DNA from: Allacma fusca
Lineage: Eukaryota > Arthropoda > Collembola > Symphypleona > Sminthuridae
Direction of reading: 5' to 3'
DNA length: 64,000 nt
NCBI GenBank assembly: GCA_947179485.1
Contig: OX359250.1
Span: 3,369,661 to 3,433,660, forward strand
A model generated the notes under the pieces. It saw only the letters and a program-made list of their open reading frames with translations. It made no database searches and was not told the origin of the DNA. The position numbers were made by a program, and so were the translations under genes. Of this stretch, positions 13,101 to 23,586 are shown one piece after another. Position 1 is the first letter of the stretch. Each line of letters starts with the position of its first letter.

Positions 13101-16100
13101 TTTAAAATGATAAAATAGATTTTAAATTTTGATCAAAATAAATAGCTAGCATTTCTATGGGAAAGAGTAATGCATGGAAGCAACACCTCTAAATAAATGT
13201 CAGCTTAAATGTATTTTTATGGGCGGGAACGTATATGTGTCAAACATTTCCCTTTTAGCTCTAAAATCAAAACACGAAAAGGTTTCGCAGGAAACGGAGA
13301 GCTATAATACCTAAAAATTATTCAGCCCCCGCTACAGTTCTTATGATAAAGTAAAGAAAATTTAGAAACGACGAATAATACTTTTGTTATTCCAGAATCC
13401 AACCTCCCCACCTCTGTAGGAGAGTACGGTTCAATAATGTTGCTCCACAAATATGTCTGTCTAAACTAACCGTTCCCTAACTTAACCGAGTATTGTCAGG
13501 GATAACCGGAAGAGGGATTAGAGAATATTTCTGTGTGATTAGTGTCCTTTTACAAGCTACTGATTACGGGATTAAGTTCAACCGGATAATTGTCAACGGT
13601 CGTATAACCAGACACAAGGGTCTAAGAGAACAAGAGTTAAATTAGAATTAATAAATGTGGGTCTAATCCAGAAATGACAGTTTCGTTAAAGACTGAGTTG
13701 AATGCATGTGCCTAACCTTAATAGCCAAGTTCAGGGATATACAATAATTACAGTGTGGTCAATCACCTTTGCCGTATAGTGTGTCCTCCAACATCTATGC
13801 TACGCATGCTGCATAACTTATGGAAAAGGCATATTTTTGTACGGAATTCCGTTCCGGATCCAAAAATAATAATAAAATTAAATCGGTCAACAATACAAAA
13901 TTTATGACCCGGAATTTATAAAGGATATACTGCTAGACATTAGGTTGCTTTTGACATTTCGAATTTGTTCCAAACTTCGCGAAGCTTCTCAAATCCGTAA
14001 ATGTTATTTTGGATGTTTTTTAAAACCTGAAGTTATTGCCTCGTGACCTCGTGCAAGTCATTTATTTTGCAGGAAAATTTCTGAATCAGAATATCATTTC
14101 GCTTTTCAAGTTGGTTTCCAGTTCCCAAGACGACATTCCTAAAATAATCACAATCCCAGCTTTGTTTCTGGGGTTTAGAACTAGTCAAAAGATCTACACA
14201 GGGGCAACACCGGGGTCTTGTTCTTTTTTGGCTATCACCGATATATACATAATTATATGACGTAATATAGCATGCGCCACTGTAAGGCATTTTTGTATTT
14301 AGTTTTCTTTATCAAATGTTAGCATCATGAACTATTAGTCTCAATGACTAGCACGAACTATATGACTTATCAAAATAAATAATTTACAATTTATCCACAC
14401 TCATTCACAAATCCCAGTGCATGTACATACACGTATGCCGATTTTTCCGGTAGCTTAAGCAAATTTTGCTACACGTTTCATATTATGATTTCTCGCCCTC
14501 ATTGTTACACTTGATGATGTCACTTCGCCCCTTACTGCTCATCACGGATGATTTTTTGGGGCAACGGGAAACGAAATTTTTTATTGTGATATTGTGAATG
14601 TAAGGATTTCTACTTGTCCGGATAAAGTCTCGAGCCAAATTGCATGTTACCAGAAATCCTCACTTTTTACAGTGACACATTAGGCTACTCATTGTCAGTC
14701 AGAAGCCAATTGATTTTTGAGGAGATGGAGTCATCCCTGTGACCTCAGTAGATTAAAATAGGTCACATTCTTCTATACTTCCTTCAACGTCTCACTTATT
14801 TCAAATGTATTTATCAGGGTCATTCCTCTCACGTTGGGCAAGTTGAAGGAGACAGGAGCTGGTCAAGCTCAAGGCTGGCTTTTTCTATTGTTATTCCAAT
14901 CCAGTAGTAAATCAACAATCTTCAAGACGTAAACAATCTTTCTGGGATCGATCGCTCGGACCAAAGAGCAATAAACCATGTTGATTTACAAAACATTAGC
15001 GGCCTAGTGTAAATTGAAGGGTCCCTGGATTCAAATGGAAATCATACGGCAGTGAAATACGTACTGTATTGAAGGAGTGTGCTACTAAAACGGAATCAAC
15101 AGTGCTTTGACGCACTTCAACAACAGTAGGTATTGTTATTTATGTTAATAAGGATCTTAGCCCTAACCATTTGATATGTAGCTAAAGTATTGGGCAGGTT
15201 GGAATGGGTACCTGGTGGAACTCATAGTTTTTCAGGTAATGATGGGACATACATTGTGTGGGCTTTAGGATAGGCTTTTCCCATCCCAATAGTAAACACT
15301 AACAATGACAAAAGGTCAGCGGGAGTCTCACACGATTTCCCTTATCATAACGGGAGACTACTGCAAGGGAAAATAAATGTTGCATCAATAATTATGATGA
15401 TTACCCTAACATCACACTCAAGTTCTTCATTCGAGAGTTTCTTCGGCTTAGAAAAGTGTGAGCTGTTGGTAATATCTATATGTAGATACACACATGTGTA
15501 AAATGGAGCGGAAGGAAATGCGACTACCTTGCGTAAGAAAGAAATCGTGGTTCTCATCAATACTACTACTATAGGCAAAGCCCCTTCTTCGACATTGCAT
15601 TGTCGGATAATTCTAATCCTCAGTGTTGCTCTACATATCACTTGGTAGGGCTGATAAAGTTGGGATAGAGTCCTGCCTCTGGGAATTTGTGCATTTGTAA
15701 GTGCAAGTTTGTGAGGATGAATGAGGGAGCTCCACGGAAGCGGTATTAAATACAGGGAATGAAAATGACACGCAAAAATGACTATAAACTCCAAGAGTTA
15801 GTCATGCTCAAAGTCTCTTATGTCCGAGGAGGGTGCTCATTTTCCAATCATGTCTCATTCTGTGAGTATGAATGGGAACGGTGAGACTATGAAAGGGTGT
15901 ATTGTAAATAAACCCCTAAAAATCCCCTAATAAAAACAATTAACTGATTGTTGTAACTAATTATCACTTTGTGAGCTTAGACTGTCAGCAGGTCACTTTC
16001 TGCTGACTCCGTTCGAATCATGAGATGGGAATGTGCTGACGCAGACAAAATATTCCTACTTAAGTAGATACTTGTAGTACTTGGAGGTTTGGAGGATCTG

Positions 16101-17910
16101 CATTGGAAATATGTCAGGCAGTGACGTTGGACTGGGGAAAAGTATTACATACCTCTATATCATAACATTCACTTGTCACACTTTTTAATAGCCTTCCCAT
16201 TCCTTCCGCACCTGGTCATTAAAACAAGTTTGCGTCAAATCCTGTCGAAGTATGTAGTCTGACGATTGTAGAACGGAACTTCCTTGGAACAAGGAGCCTA
16301 GCTACAAAGTAAACACAGTCATTGAGACTACATGACATACAGAAGAACTCGTTCAGGACTGGATCCAAACTTGTCATACTTTTCCTTCTGACTCGTCAGT
16401 AGAAGTGATCAATAGAATCACAGGAGAGTCATTCCAAGCCCAACACACGTTCCTCTCATTCAATAACCTGATCTATGACATTTTGTGTTTGTGTATGAAT
16501 GTTATCCTCATGTCCGAGAGGATCTATAGGGAATTCAAAGGGAAAAAGAGCGAGTGCATTAATTTTCTGATCTCCAATCTCATTCCTGTTTGACTCTCTA
16601 TTATCCCATTTCCATCTCAATTCTCATCCCCACCTGGTTACATGCACTTATATCTCCTGTCCAATAATAATGCTGACTCACTTTAAACTACTCTCCTTAT
16701 TTTGCAATGCTCATTGAGGATATTACGGGAAGTGTACTACAAATCGTTATGGCATATAGCTGGGACGTAAAATATAGCAGGACTGAAAATAGCCATAGAT
16801 CTGGATGAGAGTGTGTAGTCAATATAAAACTGATCTCAGACTGACTCAGATGACGGGGGAAAAAAACGGAAATAATAGGATCTCAGGTCTGTAATAAAGC
16901 ATGGCTTTCGTCTCTCAATATGGAGCAACAATATTGAATTGTGATTGGGCAGGTGTAGCACATTATTATTATGTGCTAAAATTCTGGGTCAAGTCAATGG
17001 ACTCGCTTTAAAGTTTGCTACTTAAGAACCAGTGAACAGTTATTTCAATCTATGCAATGACTGAGTGTGTGTATGTGTGTGTGTATGTGTATGTGTGTAT
17101 GTGTGTGTATGAGTGAGTGAGTGTTAAGGAGAAGAAGAAAGCTCACGAATGTGTATAGTATAGCCTATAGCGGAAGATCCTATACATCTCTCCACTATTA
17201 CCCCTTCTCCACACGTCCCTTTCCTCTGAGTATGTATTTATTTACAGGTGCTCTCCGCTGTAAGGAAGGAATCTCATGACTTATAAACGAGCACGGAGAA
17301 TTTTTGTGCCATGTCACAAATACCGTACGCACTAGCCCTCTCCTGTATGAATGGAGGTCCGTTGGTTGCCGTTGAGATGTTACTCCTTCCTTGTAAAAAC
17401 CTATACTTTGCCTATAGGTACAGGAGTTTTAAGCCCTACCATTAAAGAGACATGTTCAAATCCTCTTTTGAAACCAGTTGTTGGGATACACCATGCGTTT
17501 CTAACGTACATATTGTATACATCGGAGCACTGACTGTGCATAGTAGTCTCGTACACGCTCACCGCATGTTTTTACAGTAAATACATGCATCCAGAACATC
17601 CATATAGACACATGCAGAGGGAGTCTCATGGGCATATATATGTATGCACACAGACATGCATATCTACAAATACATATATGTATATACTTATGCACGTATA
17701 TAAGGAGTATGTACGATTCTGAGGATACCTGAAGGGTTTAGGGTTTAGGTGCGGATTGGATCAGATATACTTTTTAGGATGGATTCTTGCGGTAAGCCCA
17801 GAACAACGGATGACATATTAGCCCTCCCTCCGTATCAAGACTATGTGTATGTAGTTGCAGTAGAGAGGAACGGTTTCTCACAAATTCATCTTAAGAATAT
17901 ATAGTGCTCA

Positions 17911-17952
<42 letters not shown>

Positions 17953-20900
17953 CATCAAGATTCACAACATGTAGGAACAACATCCAAAGAGCACAACTAC
18001 ATTCTCATTTCATTAACTCAAATCTATGTATGTATGTGCAACGTACACACTTTGACAGGGAGACTTTGCTAGTGGATGCCTTGAGGTCTCTTCCTTTTAT
18101 TTCAATTTCTCTCGTGTGCAGAGTCAAGGCAGCACTCGGATCATCTCAGTCAGATGATGACACATGAAGGCATGTGAACTGCTAACCCAGAATGAGGAAC
18201 AAATTGTTCGGTCAAAGGTTAAGTTGGCAATGTAAAAATAACCCAAAGCTTTCTGTTTTCACATTTTTGAAGTGTCAATTACATGACACCTTTTCTCGCT
18301 TCCCTAAAAAAAAAACGTGATAATTATTGATAATAAAAAAAAATATGCTGTCCCAGTCCCACCACTAGTTAACTTTCAGCGAAAGAAATAGCGCGGGGAG
18401 AGTCGTCCTATGAATATCAACCAGTTCTGTGTTGGCAGGACTCCTTCCTTGGCTCTCATAGGAGGTGACACATGGTGATAAAATTCCTCGTGTACATTTA
18501 CTCTCAATTCATTCCTCAGGGAGACACATTATACAGATGTACATACTTTATCCTCAGCCCCATACCGCAGTCCCATATGTACAGCTCAGTTTATAAACAC
18601 ATCTCACAAATTAGCCTTGTCGTAAAGAACCCTTCTACATGGGAATCTATGACAACCGTCACTTCCTTAAATGATCTTCAACAAATCAACATAAGTATGC
18701 ATTCTAATTGGGTATATAGGAAATTATTCCCGTACCGTTCCGTCATACTTCCCTCTAGTGGTCGGATCGATTCAATTTGATTCGAATTTTTCAATTTGAT
18801 TCAATTTGAAGCTTGAATTGAATCGAAGAACCGATTTTCGATTCAATTTGCCCCAAAGCAATTCAATTCAATTCAATTCACTCAGTGAATCGAATTGAAT
18901 CGTAAATCGAACGATTCAAGTGGGAAAGTACAAAATTTTCCTTATGTTACTGGGGTGTCGTATACATATTATAAATGGTATAGTAAAAGCTACGCTAAAA
19001 TAGCAAACGTTGTGCTATACGTAATATTTGGACTTTGAATATACGGAAAAAAAGTACCCGTGCCCAGCCGAAGCGGTTTTGCTGAATTGTTTGAATTGCA
19101 ATTCACAAGATATGATTCGATTCAGTTCAATACCCAAATCGAATCATTCGATTTGGCTTTGCTGCAAATCGAATCGAAATACTACTGAATCGAATTGAAT
19201 CGAATCGAATCGAATCGAAAATTTCCAATTCTGAATTGAATTGGTCCGACCACTACTTCCCTCATAGAAATAGACACTACACCATCCCCAGCAGACACCT
19301 TGCGTATGTAGATTGACCAGACACGTTCCCTCCTCCTAGACACCCCATAAGGGATTGTCCCATCAAATATTCAATTCATTATTCTCATTTTCAAGTAAAT
19401 TCTCTTCCGGATTTCCTAAAATTAACTTCAATTGCCTAAGTCAATTTCCCCGTTCGTTGTTAAAAAAAAAAGTGAAATTCTTAAACGTGATTTTAGAATA
19501 ATTTCAATTTCTTTTAAATGTTATTGTCAGGATTTTCCCCCAAACGTTGTTTAGCACTGCTCGTGTGTAGTAAATTTTTATTGGATTTCCAGGGAACTAT
19601 TTACTGTCTTGAGGGTATTGAAGCATTTTTAAATTGTGGGCATGACCGGTCACTGGTGGTGGCAATGGTAATATTAATTGTGGACATGACCGGAAACGAC
19701 AGAGAGAGAGAGAGAGAGCAAGGTTGGAGGAATTCCGCTTGAGGAATGAAATCGAAGAGAATGCACAACAGGAGGGGATATCTCTGATCACTTCATTTTT
19801 TCAGGTCAAATCTTCCCATTGGAAAAATATTTCAAAGAAATATCAGAAGTAAAAAAAAAATATGAAGGAAGGTCATGAATAATGTAAAGACGTTGTCATG
19901 AGACTCAAAAAGTTTTGCTTGTCATATTTTGGCTTCTCCGGTTAAATTTTTCACTTCTGGCTAATGATGTCAGATGGAAATAAATCCTTAGGAAATTCCT
20001 AACCCCAGCCCAATGTTCTAAAATATTTAGTCATGACCACAATTTTAAACGTAGGGACGGTAAGTACCTCCCTGGAAATCCCATGAAGGCTCCAAACGAG
20101 CTCTATAACAGCTTCTTTGAGTTTTTTTAAAAACGAGACAGGTGTAAGTACCGCAGAGGAATTTTGTCCGGCCCTGATCCCGTCACTATTTACTGTAGGA
20201 TATCCCGTACATCGTGTACAATAGGGTTATTTATACCCTACTCTCAAGTATACTGTAGGGAGCATTCCTGGAAGGCTTGGTCAAGGCTATTCTTATTTCC
20301 TGGAAAGGCCATTGTACAACCTCCAACGGAGCCGGAGAGCCCATGAGCCTCCTCCCTTCGGTGTGTGTGTGTGCATCCATACGAAGCTACTTCTAATAAT
20401 TCTTTCCTCATTCCTAGTTCTACAGTCCAGCTAAGAAGAACTAAGGCATATTATGAGCTATACATAGTTTTGGAGGCTAGTTAAGTAGGGTAGGATTTTT
20501 TTTTTGGGGTTTGTAGCTAAATACCACCTGTGGTTCTTAAATTGTGTATACATACATAGAGTCAAATAGAAGACATGCGATACACGGAATGTGTCTGCGT
20601 ATATACTACTCTGCATTTGGGGGTAATTGAGCAAACCCCATAAAAATATAGGTACTGAGTAAGTAACATACATAGGGATATAAGATCTTTGGTGGTATTG
20701 GTTTTCACACGGCTGGTCCGTCATATAAACCCTGGAATGTCCAATGGTTTTTTTTTTACTAAAGGGTTCAAATACATAATGCTGAAGTATATTAATGTGT
20801 GTATGATGGGATGGAGAAGGAGGTTAAGGATTAGCTTGGAGGTTTCAAAGGCTTAGAAAATGTTAAGAAAGAAATTAATAGTAAAATAATATTCTCAGAG

Positions 20901-21060
20901 TAACAAGAATGATTAGATCTGCTCCCCTGTGATAAATGGTATATAACCATGGAGCTTGCTCAATAATGTTATTGTGAGAGTCCGTAAAATTAATCATACG
21001 AAATAGATACAATAATAATGCGTGAAATGTGAAAAGCCAAGAAAACTTGACTTACAGCTT

Positions 21061-21122
<62 letters not shown>

Positions 21123-21242
21123 ACTCTCCATATGACCGCGTATCATCAAGAGAAAACTCGGACAAGACAAAAAAAACTTACCTGCACAAGCATGATGACC
21201 TAGGAAGAGCAACAACACTAGAGAACTTATTTTCGACGGCAT
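966..21242 (-). CDS. fw: Furrowed-like selectin-type receptor (sushi / F-type lectin / C-type lectin / TM), whole gene
   Basis: Spliced CDS on the minus strand: 21242-21182, 11683-11504, 8983-8030, 7894-7817, 5679-4789, 4458-4377 and, proposed, 1176-966. Phases run 1,1,1,1,1,2 and fit throughout; the sum is 2457 nt (818 aa). Domains by residue: signal peptide 1-20, sushi 22-79, F-type lectin (FTP/fucolectin) about 88-223, C-type lectin about 232-365, sushi 370-424, 428-483 and 488-540, Ser/Thr/Asn/Asp-rich stalk 541-721, membrane helix about 724-746, cytoplasmic tail 747-818. This order matches arthropod Furrowed, a selectin-like adhesion protein that in Drosophila works with Frizzled in planar polarity and in eye and bristle development. 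The protein should sit in the plasma membrane with the lectins outside. Only four sushi domains are seen, which is short for the family as I remember it. The first six exons are firm; the tail exon is tentative. Confidence 0.85.
1177..4376 (-). other. intron 6 of fw-like gene (if exon 7 is right)
   Basis: 3.2 kb of AT-rich sequence with a short CA run (2915-2934), a TG run (about 3080-3103) and a TACATATGTA-rich stretch near 1455-1485. No further sushi or lectin exon was recognised. A different tail exon could be hidden here. Confidence 0.45.
4377..4458 (-). CDS. fw: fw-like exon 6: transmembrane segment
   Basis: The exon runs from acceptor TGTGTTACAG to donor AGGAG|GTAAGT. Read in the phase left by exon 5 it gives SGIIALGVFAGIIILSGI then VLSVVMLIRR: about 23 hydrophobic residues followed by two arginines, a classic stop-transfer helix. 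This makes the product a type I single-pass protein. It leaves in phase 2. The exon is invisible as an open frame of any length and was found by reading the splice sites downstream of the stalk exon. Confidence 0.85.
4789..5679 (-). CDS. fw: fw-like exon 5: sushi 3, sushi 4 and low-complexity acidic stalk
   Basis: Acceptor TTATTAG after a T-rich tract; donor CTTAA|GTAAGT, phase 1. Sushi 3 runs from LECGPPAQVSNG to GPPPRC, and sushi 4 from LECPDPPHVLNG to QPPPVC. A stalk of about 180 residues follows: Ser/Thr-rich, an eight-Asn run coded by AAC/AAT triplets (about 5214-5240), then Asp/His/Glu-rich stretches (EHDQDHDHGDNDYDF) and Lys/Pro/Ser-rich sequence. The stalk probably holds the lectin head away from the membrane and is likely O-glycosylated. 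The longest open frame continues 14 nt past the donor before a stop, which is intron read-through. Confidence 0.9.
5680..7816 (-). other. intron 4 of fw-like gene
   Basis: 2.1 kb without recognised coding sequence. It includes an AT dinucleotide run (7401-7419) and two AATAATTATT palindromes (6269-6278, 7306-7315). Confidence 0.7.
7817..7894 (-). CDS. fw: fw-like exon 4: end of sushi 2
   Basis: Acceptor CTCATAG, donor AGAT|GTAAGT. The 78-nt exon reads GHLLIGPAMRTCLPNGFYS then EFPPVCR, completing the sushi begun in exon 3: C3 is in RTCLPNG and C4 in PPVC. It enters and leaves in phase 1. It is too short to stand out as an open frame; it was placed by frame continuity and the sushi pattern. 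Confidence 0.85.
8030..8983 (-). CDS. fw: fw-like exon 3: F-type lectin (FTP) and C-type lectin domains, start of sushi 2
   Basis: The 954-nt exon has acceptor TTGACAG (8984-8990) and donor G|GTAAGT. The FTP domain begins GKAPMQSSVAGNG, has PWWYVNL and the adjacent-cysteine TCCGD turn, and ends at EAFVYTD. The C-type lectin domain follows, with CPQFRD, CYIF, YWLGAV (the WIGL motif), WKWLNG, NCARF, WLWTDTDC and FIC. The last third of a kilobase runs into sushi 2 (GCGRPEQPP to EHRCDAG). An in-frame ATG just upstream of the acceptor is intronic. The C-type lectin lacks an EPN/QPD tripeptide, and the FTP lacks the usual CTHT histidine (see findings). Confidence 0.9.
8984..11503 (-). other. intron 2 of fw-like gene
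   Basis: 2.5 kb, no recognised exon. It contains a TATGTA-rich microsatellite-like tract at about 10889-10963 and one AATAATTATT (10469-10478). Confidence 0.7.
10889..10963. repeat. TATGTA-rich low-complexity tract
   Basis: Imperfect repeats of TATG/TATA over about 75 bp in intron 2 of the fw-like gene. Confidence 0.75.
11504..11683 (-). CDS. fw: fw-like exon 2: first sushi (CCP) domain
   Basis: Acceptor TTACAG at 11684-11689 and donor G|GTAAAT at 11503. Translation starts ISCGYPGAPAHSS and ends GIPFC. It has the four sushi cysteines (C-x-Y-P, Y-x-C, R-x-V-C, P-x-C), the tryptophan in GKWSPEG, and symmetric phase-1/phase-1 borders typical of single-domain CCP exons. It sits between the signal exon and the F-type lectin exon, so the mature protein begins with a sushi domain. 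Confidence 0.85.
17063..17123. repeat. imperfect GT/GTAT microsatellite
   Basis: A GT-rich run with interspersed GTAT units, ending in GAGT repeats; within intron 1 of the fw-like gene. Confidence 0.85.
17914..17948. repeat. (GA)n microsatellite
   Basis: About 17 GA units without interruption, in intron 1 of the fw-like gene. Shorter GA runs occur at 19701-19718 and about 21769-21784. Confidence 0.9.
18748..18755. repeat. left target-site duplication of the hAT MITE
   Basis: CTTCCCTC, identical to the octamer right of the element at 19256-19263. Confidence 0.85.
18756..19255. mobile_element. hAT-type non-autonomous element (MITE), 500 bp, with 8-bp target duplication
   Basis: The ends are TAGTGGTCGGATCGATTC on the left and, read inward on the other strand, TAGTGGTCGGACCAATTC. 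The octamer CTTCCCTC flanks both sides (18748-18755 and 19256-19263), a perfect 8-bp target duplication as hAT transposases make. TAGTG also fits the hAT terminal pattern. The interior consists largely of GATTCAATT/GAATCGAATT-type repeats in both orientations, around a less repetitive core at about 18930-19075. There is no transposase frame. It lies in intron 1 of the fw-like gene. Confidence 0.85.
19256..19263. repeat. right target-site duplication of the hAT MITE
   Basis: CTTCCCTC, identical to the octamer left of the element at 18748-18755. Confidence 0.85.
21062..21117. repeat. (CA)28 microsatellite
   Basis: About 28 uninterrupted CA units, 65 bp downstream (in transcript sense) of the exon 1 donor of the fw-like gene. 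On the transcribed strand it is a (TG)n run. Confidence 0.95.
21182..21242 (-). CDS. fw: fw-like exon 1: start codon and signal peptide
   Basis: ATG at 21242-21240 opens MPSKISSLVLLLFLGHHACA, a basic n-region, a Leu-rich core and a small-residue cleavage site, so a secreted or membrane protein start. The exon ends in GCAG|GTAAGT, a near-perfect donor in phase 1, which matches the phase of the next sushi exon 9.5 kb away. A 56-bp CA repeat lies 65 bp into the intron. The 5' UTR and promoter were not identified; short upstream ATGs are present. Confidence 0.8.
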
Positions 21243-22177
21243 ATTTTCCTTTTGCTATCACGAATGCATAAGTTTTGCATTAAATTGGAAACAACTTTCC
21301 GAATCAAACGGGATCTCTGTATTGGTTCTCACAATATCACTTTTGACTTTTACCACTTCTGAGACAGACTTGTAAATTTTGATAGCAATGATTGCTACAA
21401 CAGTTGATGAAACTCAAAAAAAAATTAAAGGAGCACTATCTCCAGTCCACACCTCGGGATTAATAAAATAGGAAAATTTTTGGGGACTCTACAGTCTCTA
21501 GCAGTTGTAGTAGCTAGGATGAGAATGGTGACAAATTTTTTTTTTTAGTTCTCTGCCATCATGGGGTAATGCAATGTAGGCCGCCCTGCATTGAGACCAA
21601 ACAGTGGTAAGATGAACCAGAAATCTTGCAGACAACACTGACACTTGTAGTCGTCTTGACGTTCCCACTCCAAATGATAACACTAAGTCCTAATGGAAAT
21701 TAAGTAGGAAACTTGGCCTCTTCTGGTTTCTGCGAGGGAGACCCTCTCAATTCCTTACACCTTCGGAGAGAGAGAGAGAGAGAGAACTCGAAGAAGTGGA
21801 GATACATAGGTGAACCTCACCTGAGGCAGATGCAACAATACCGAGTCAATTGTATCCTCACTTCTGTGAGCAGTCCCATGCTTCCCTAGCCTCATTCCTA
21901 GGGAGATATCCTATGTTTTCCCTATTAACAGCTTCCAACAAAAATATACAACAACTTTTACTTTTTCCTCGAGACCTGTGGAAATCCTTAAATAATCATC
22001 ACGGATATGCTGAGGACTCAGGGAGTCATTGCTCATTAAGAGATTTATATTCTATACTCACTTCCATCTCATATCCAATATTGTCCTGTTTATTTTCAAG
22101 GGATGATTTTTTTTTCAAGTTTTATTATTTTTTGGTCCTGGAATTTCGTATTATTATTTTTTGTCCAGAAATTTAAT

Positions 22178-22246
22178 TTCCTTGAATTTAATTTTCTTGG
22201 ATTGAATTGTCTTGAAATGAATTTTCTTGAATTGAATTTTCTTGAA
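22178..22246. repeat. tandem repeat, about 4-5 units of TCTTGAATTGAATTT type
   Basis: Successive units of 15-16 bp, CTTGAATTTAATTTT, CTTGGATTGAATTGT, CTTGAAATGAATTTT and CTTGAATTGAATTTT, followed by a broken copy to about 22263. It lies 1 kb upstream of the fw-like start codon. It resembles the GATTCAATT repeats of the MITE at 18.8 kb only loosely. Confidence 0.75.
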
Positions 22247-23549
22247 CAATTATTGAATTTTCAGATATACTCCAAGCCCTAAAATAATGCATGAGCCAAG
22301 AAGACGTGATGAATGATAATATAAGGGATGAATATGGAAGAAGTTTTGTTCATTAGCAAGCTGATTTTTATACAGAAGAAGATATTTTATTCATTATTAT
22401 ATTCATATATAGTTACGTACGTAGGGGGTTATATATTTGCTTGTAATAAGTTTTCTTATTAATCAAATATTAATTATGATAAACTCTTCTATACATTTAG
22501 TATTTCGTAGTAATACCCATAACTATATTTATTACATACGGCATACAACTGTATTAATGTAGATACTTATGGATATCGATATAACTATAGTTATAGATAG
22601 AGACATACATATATATATGTATATATACACAGATTTAATCATTATTATATTTAATTACTTAGAGTGTAGATACAAGTTCACAAAACAATAATATTACAAT
22701 TAGTACTTTTTGGGTAACTCAATAATTTTCCCCCAAAGAGTTTTTTTTTCACTTCCCGTCCCTGCTGTACATCGCCACATTATTAGCTTCGTTATTAGTT
22801 GTGTAACAGTGGTAACAAAAGGGTTTTATTACATTTTGGTAATTTTGTTTTGTCGAGGAAATCGTCTCATGATCTGACAGAAGATAAACGGATAAATGTA
22901 ATAATAATAATTACAGCTAGTTAATAATTACGACACAATACCAAATACAGAATGCTCTGCAGAGCAGAAGTGTGCCCAAACAATAATAATTATTTTGGAA
23001 GTAGTGGTCACCACCACATGACTGGAGTAAATTTCAATTGAAAATAACATGAGATTTTTTTTTTAAAACTTGACAATACTAATCATTATTACAGGTGTAC
23101 GAACATCTCTCCCCGATGACAGTTTAGTCACAATGAAATCCATCTCCAATCAATGACACGCTAGTACAGTTTTGAATTGAATAATATTGTTCTCTTACAT
23201 ATATCGGGTACATCTGTGGTGATGAAGGGAAAGCAAACTCAGATTTCTTTATTTAGGCATATTAGAAGAGACACTATATATGCATAATAATTAGGCTATA
23301 CAATATTATGCTTCTGATAGTACCGTACATAATAAATAGTCTACACAGATAAAAATGTGGAAAATAAACTAAAATATTTTTCTTGACAAATATTTCAAGG
23401 TTGCTGAATGTTTTTTCCGGTTTTTTCTTCCATGTTTTATTATAGTTTGTATTTTTTTGCAGAATCGTCGTCATTTGTAGAATTTACGCGTGCGGGGAAA
23501 TTAAACATGAAATTGTACGTATCATTATGTATATATAGTACTGTTGTGG

Positions 23550-23577
<28 letters not shown>
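23550..23577. repeat. (TA)n microsatellite
   Basis: About 14 uninterrupted TA units in the intergenic region. Confidence 0.9.

Positions 23578-23586
<9 letters not shown>

Larger units (their letters stand above)
11684..21181 (-). other. intron 1 of fw-like gene
   Basis: 9.5 kb between the signal-peptide exon and the first sushi exon. No coding exon was recognised on either strand. It carries the hAT-type MITE at 18756-19255, GT-rich and GA-rich microsatellites and the long CA repeat next to exon 1. Long first introns often hold enhancers, but no specific site can be supported here. Confidence 0.65.

Noticed and set aside
15345..15794. 149-codon minus-strand frame in intron 1 of the fw-like gene
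   Set aside because: Composition of Ile/Phe/Leu/Ser as expected from AT-rich noncoding sequence; no sushi or lectin cysteines, no family recognised.
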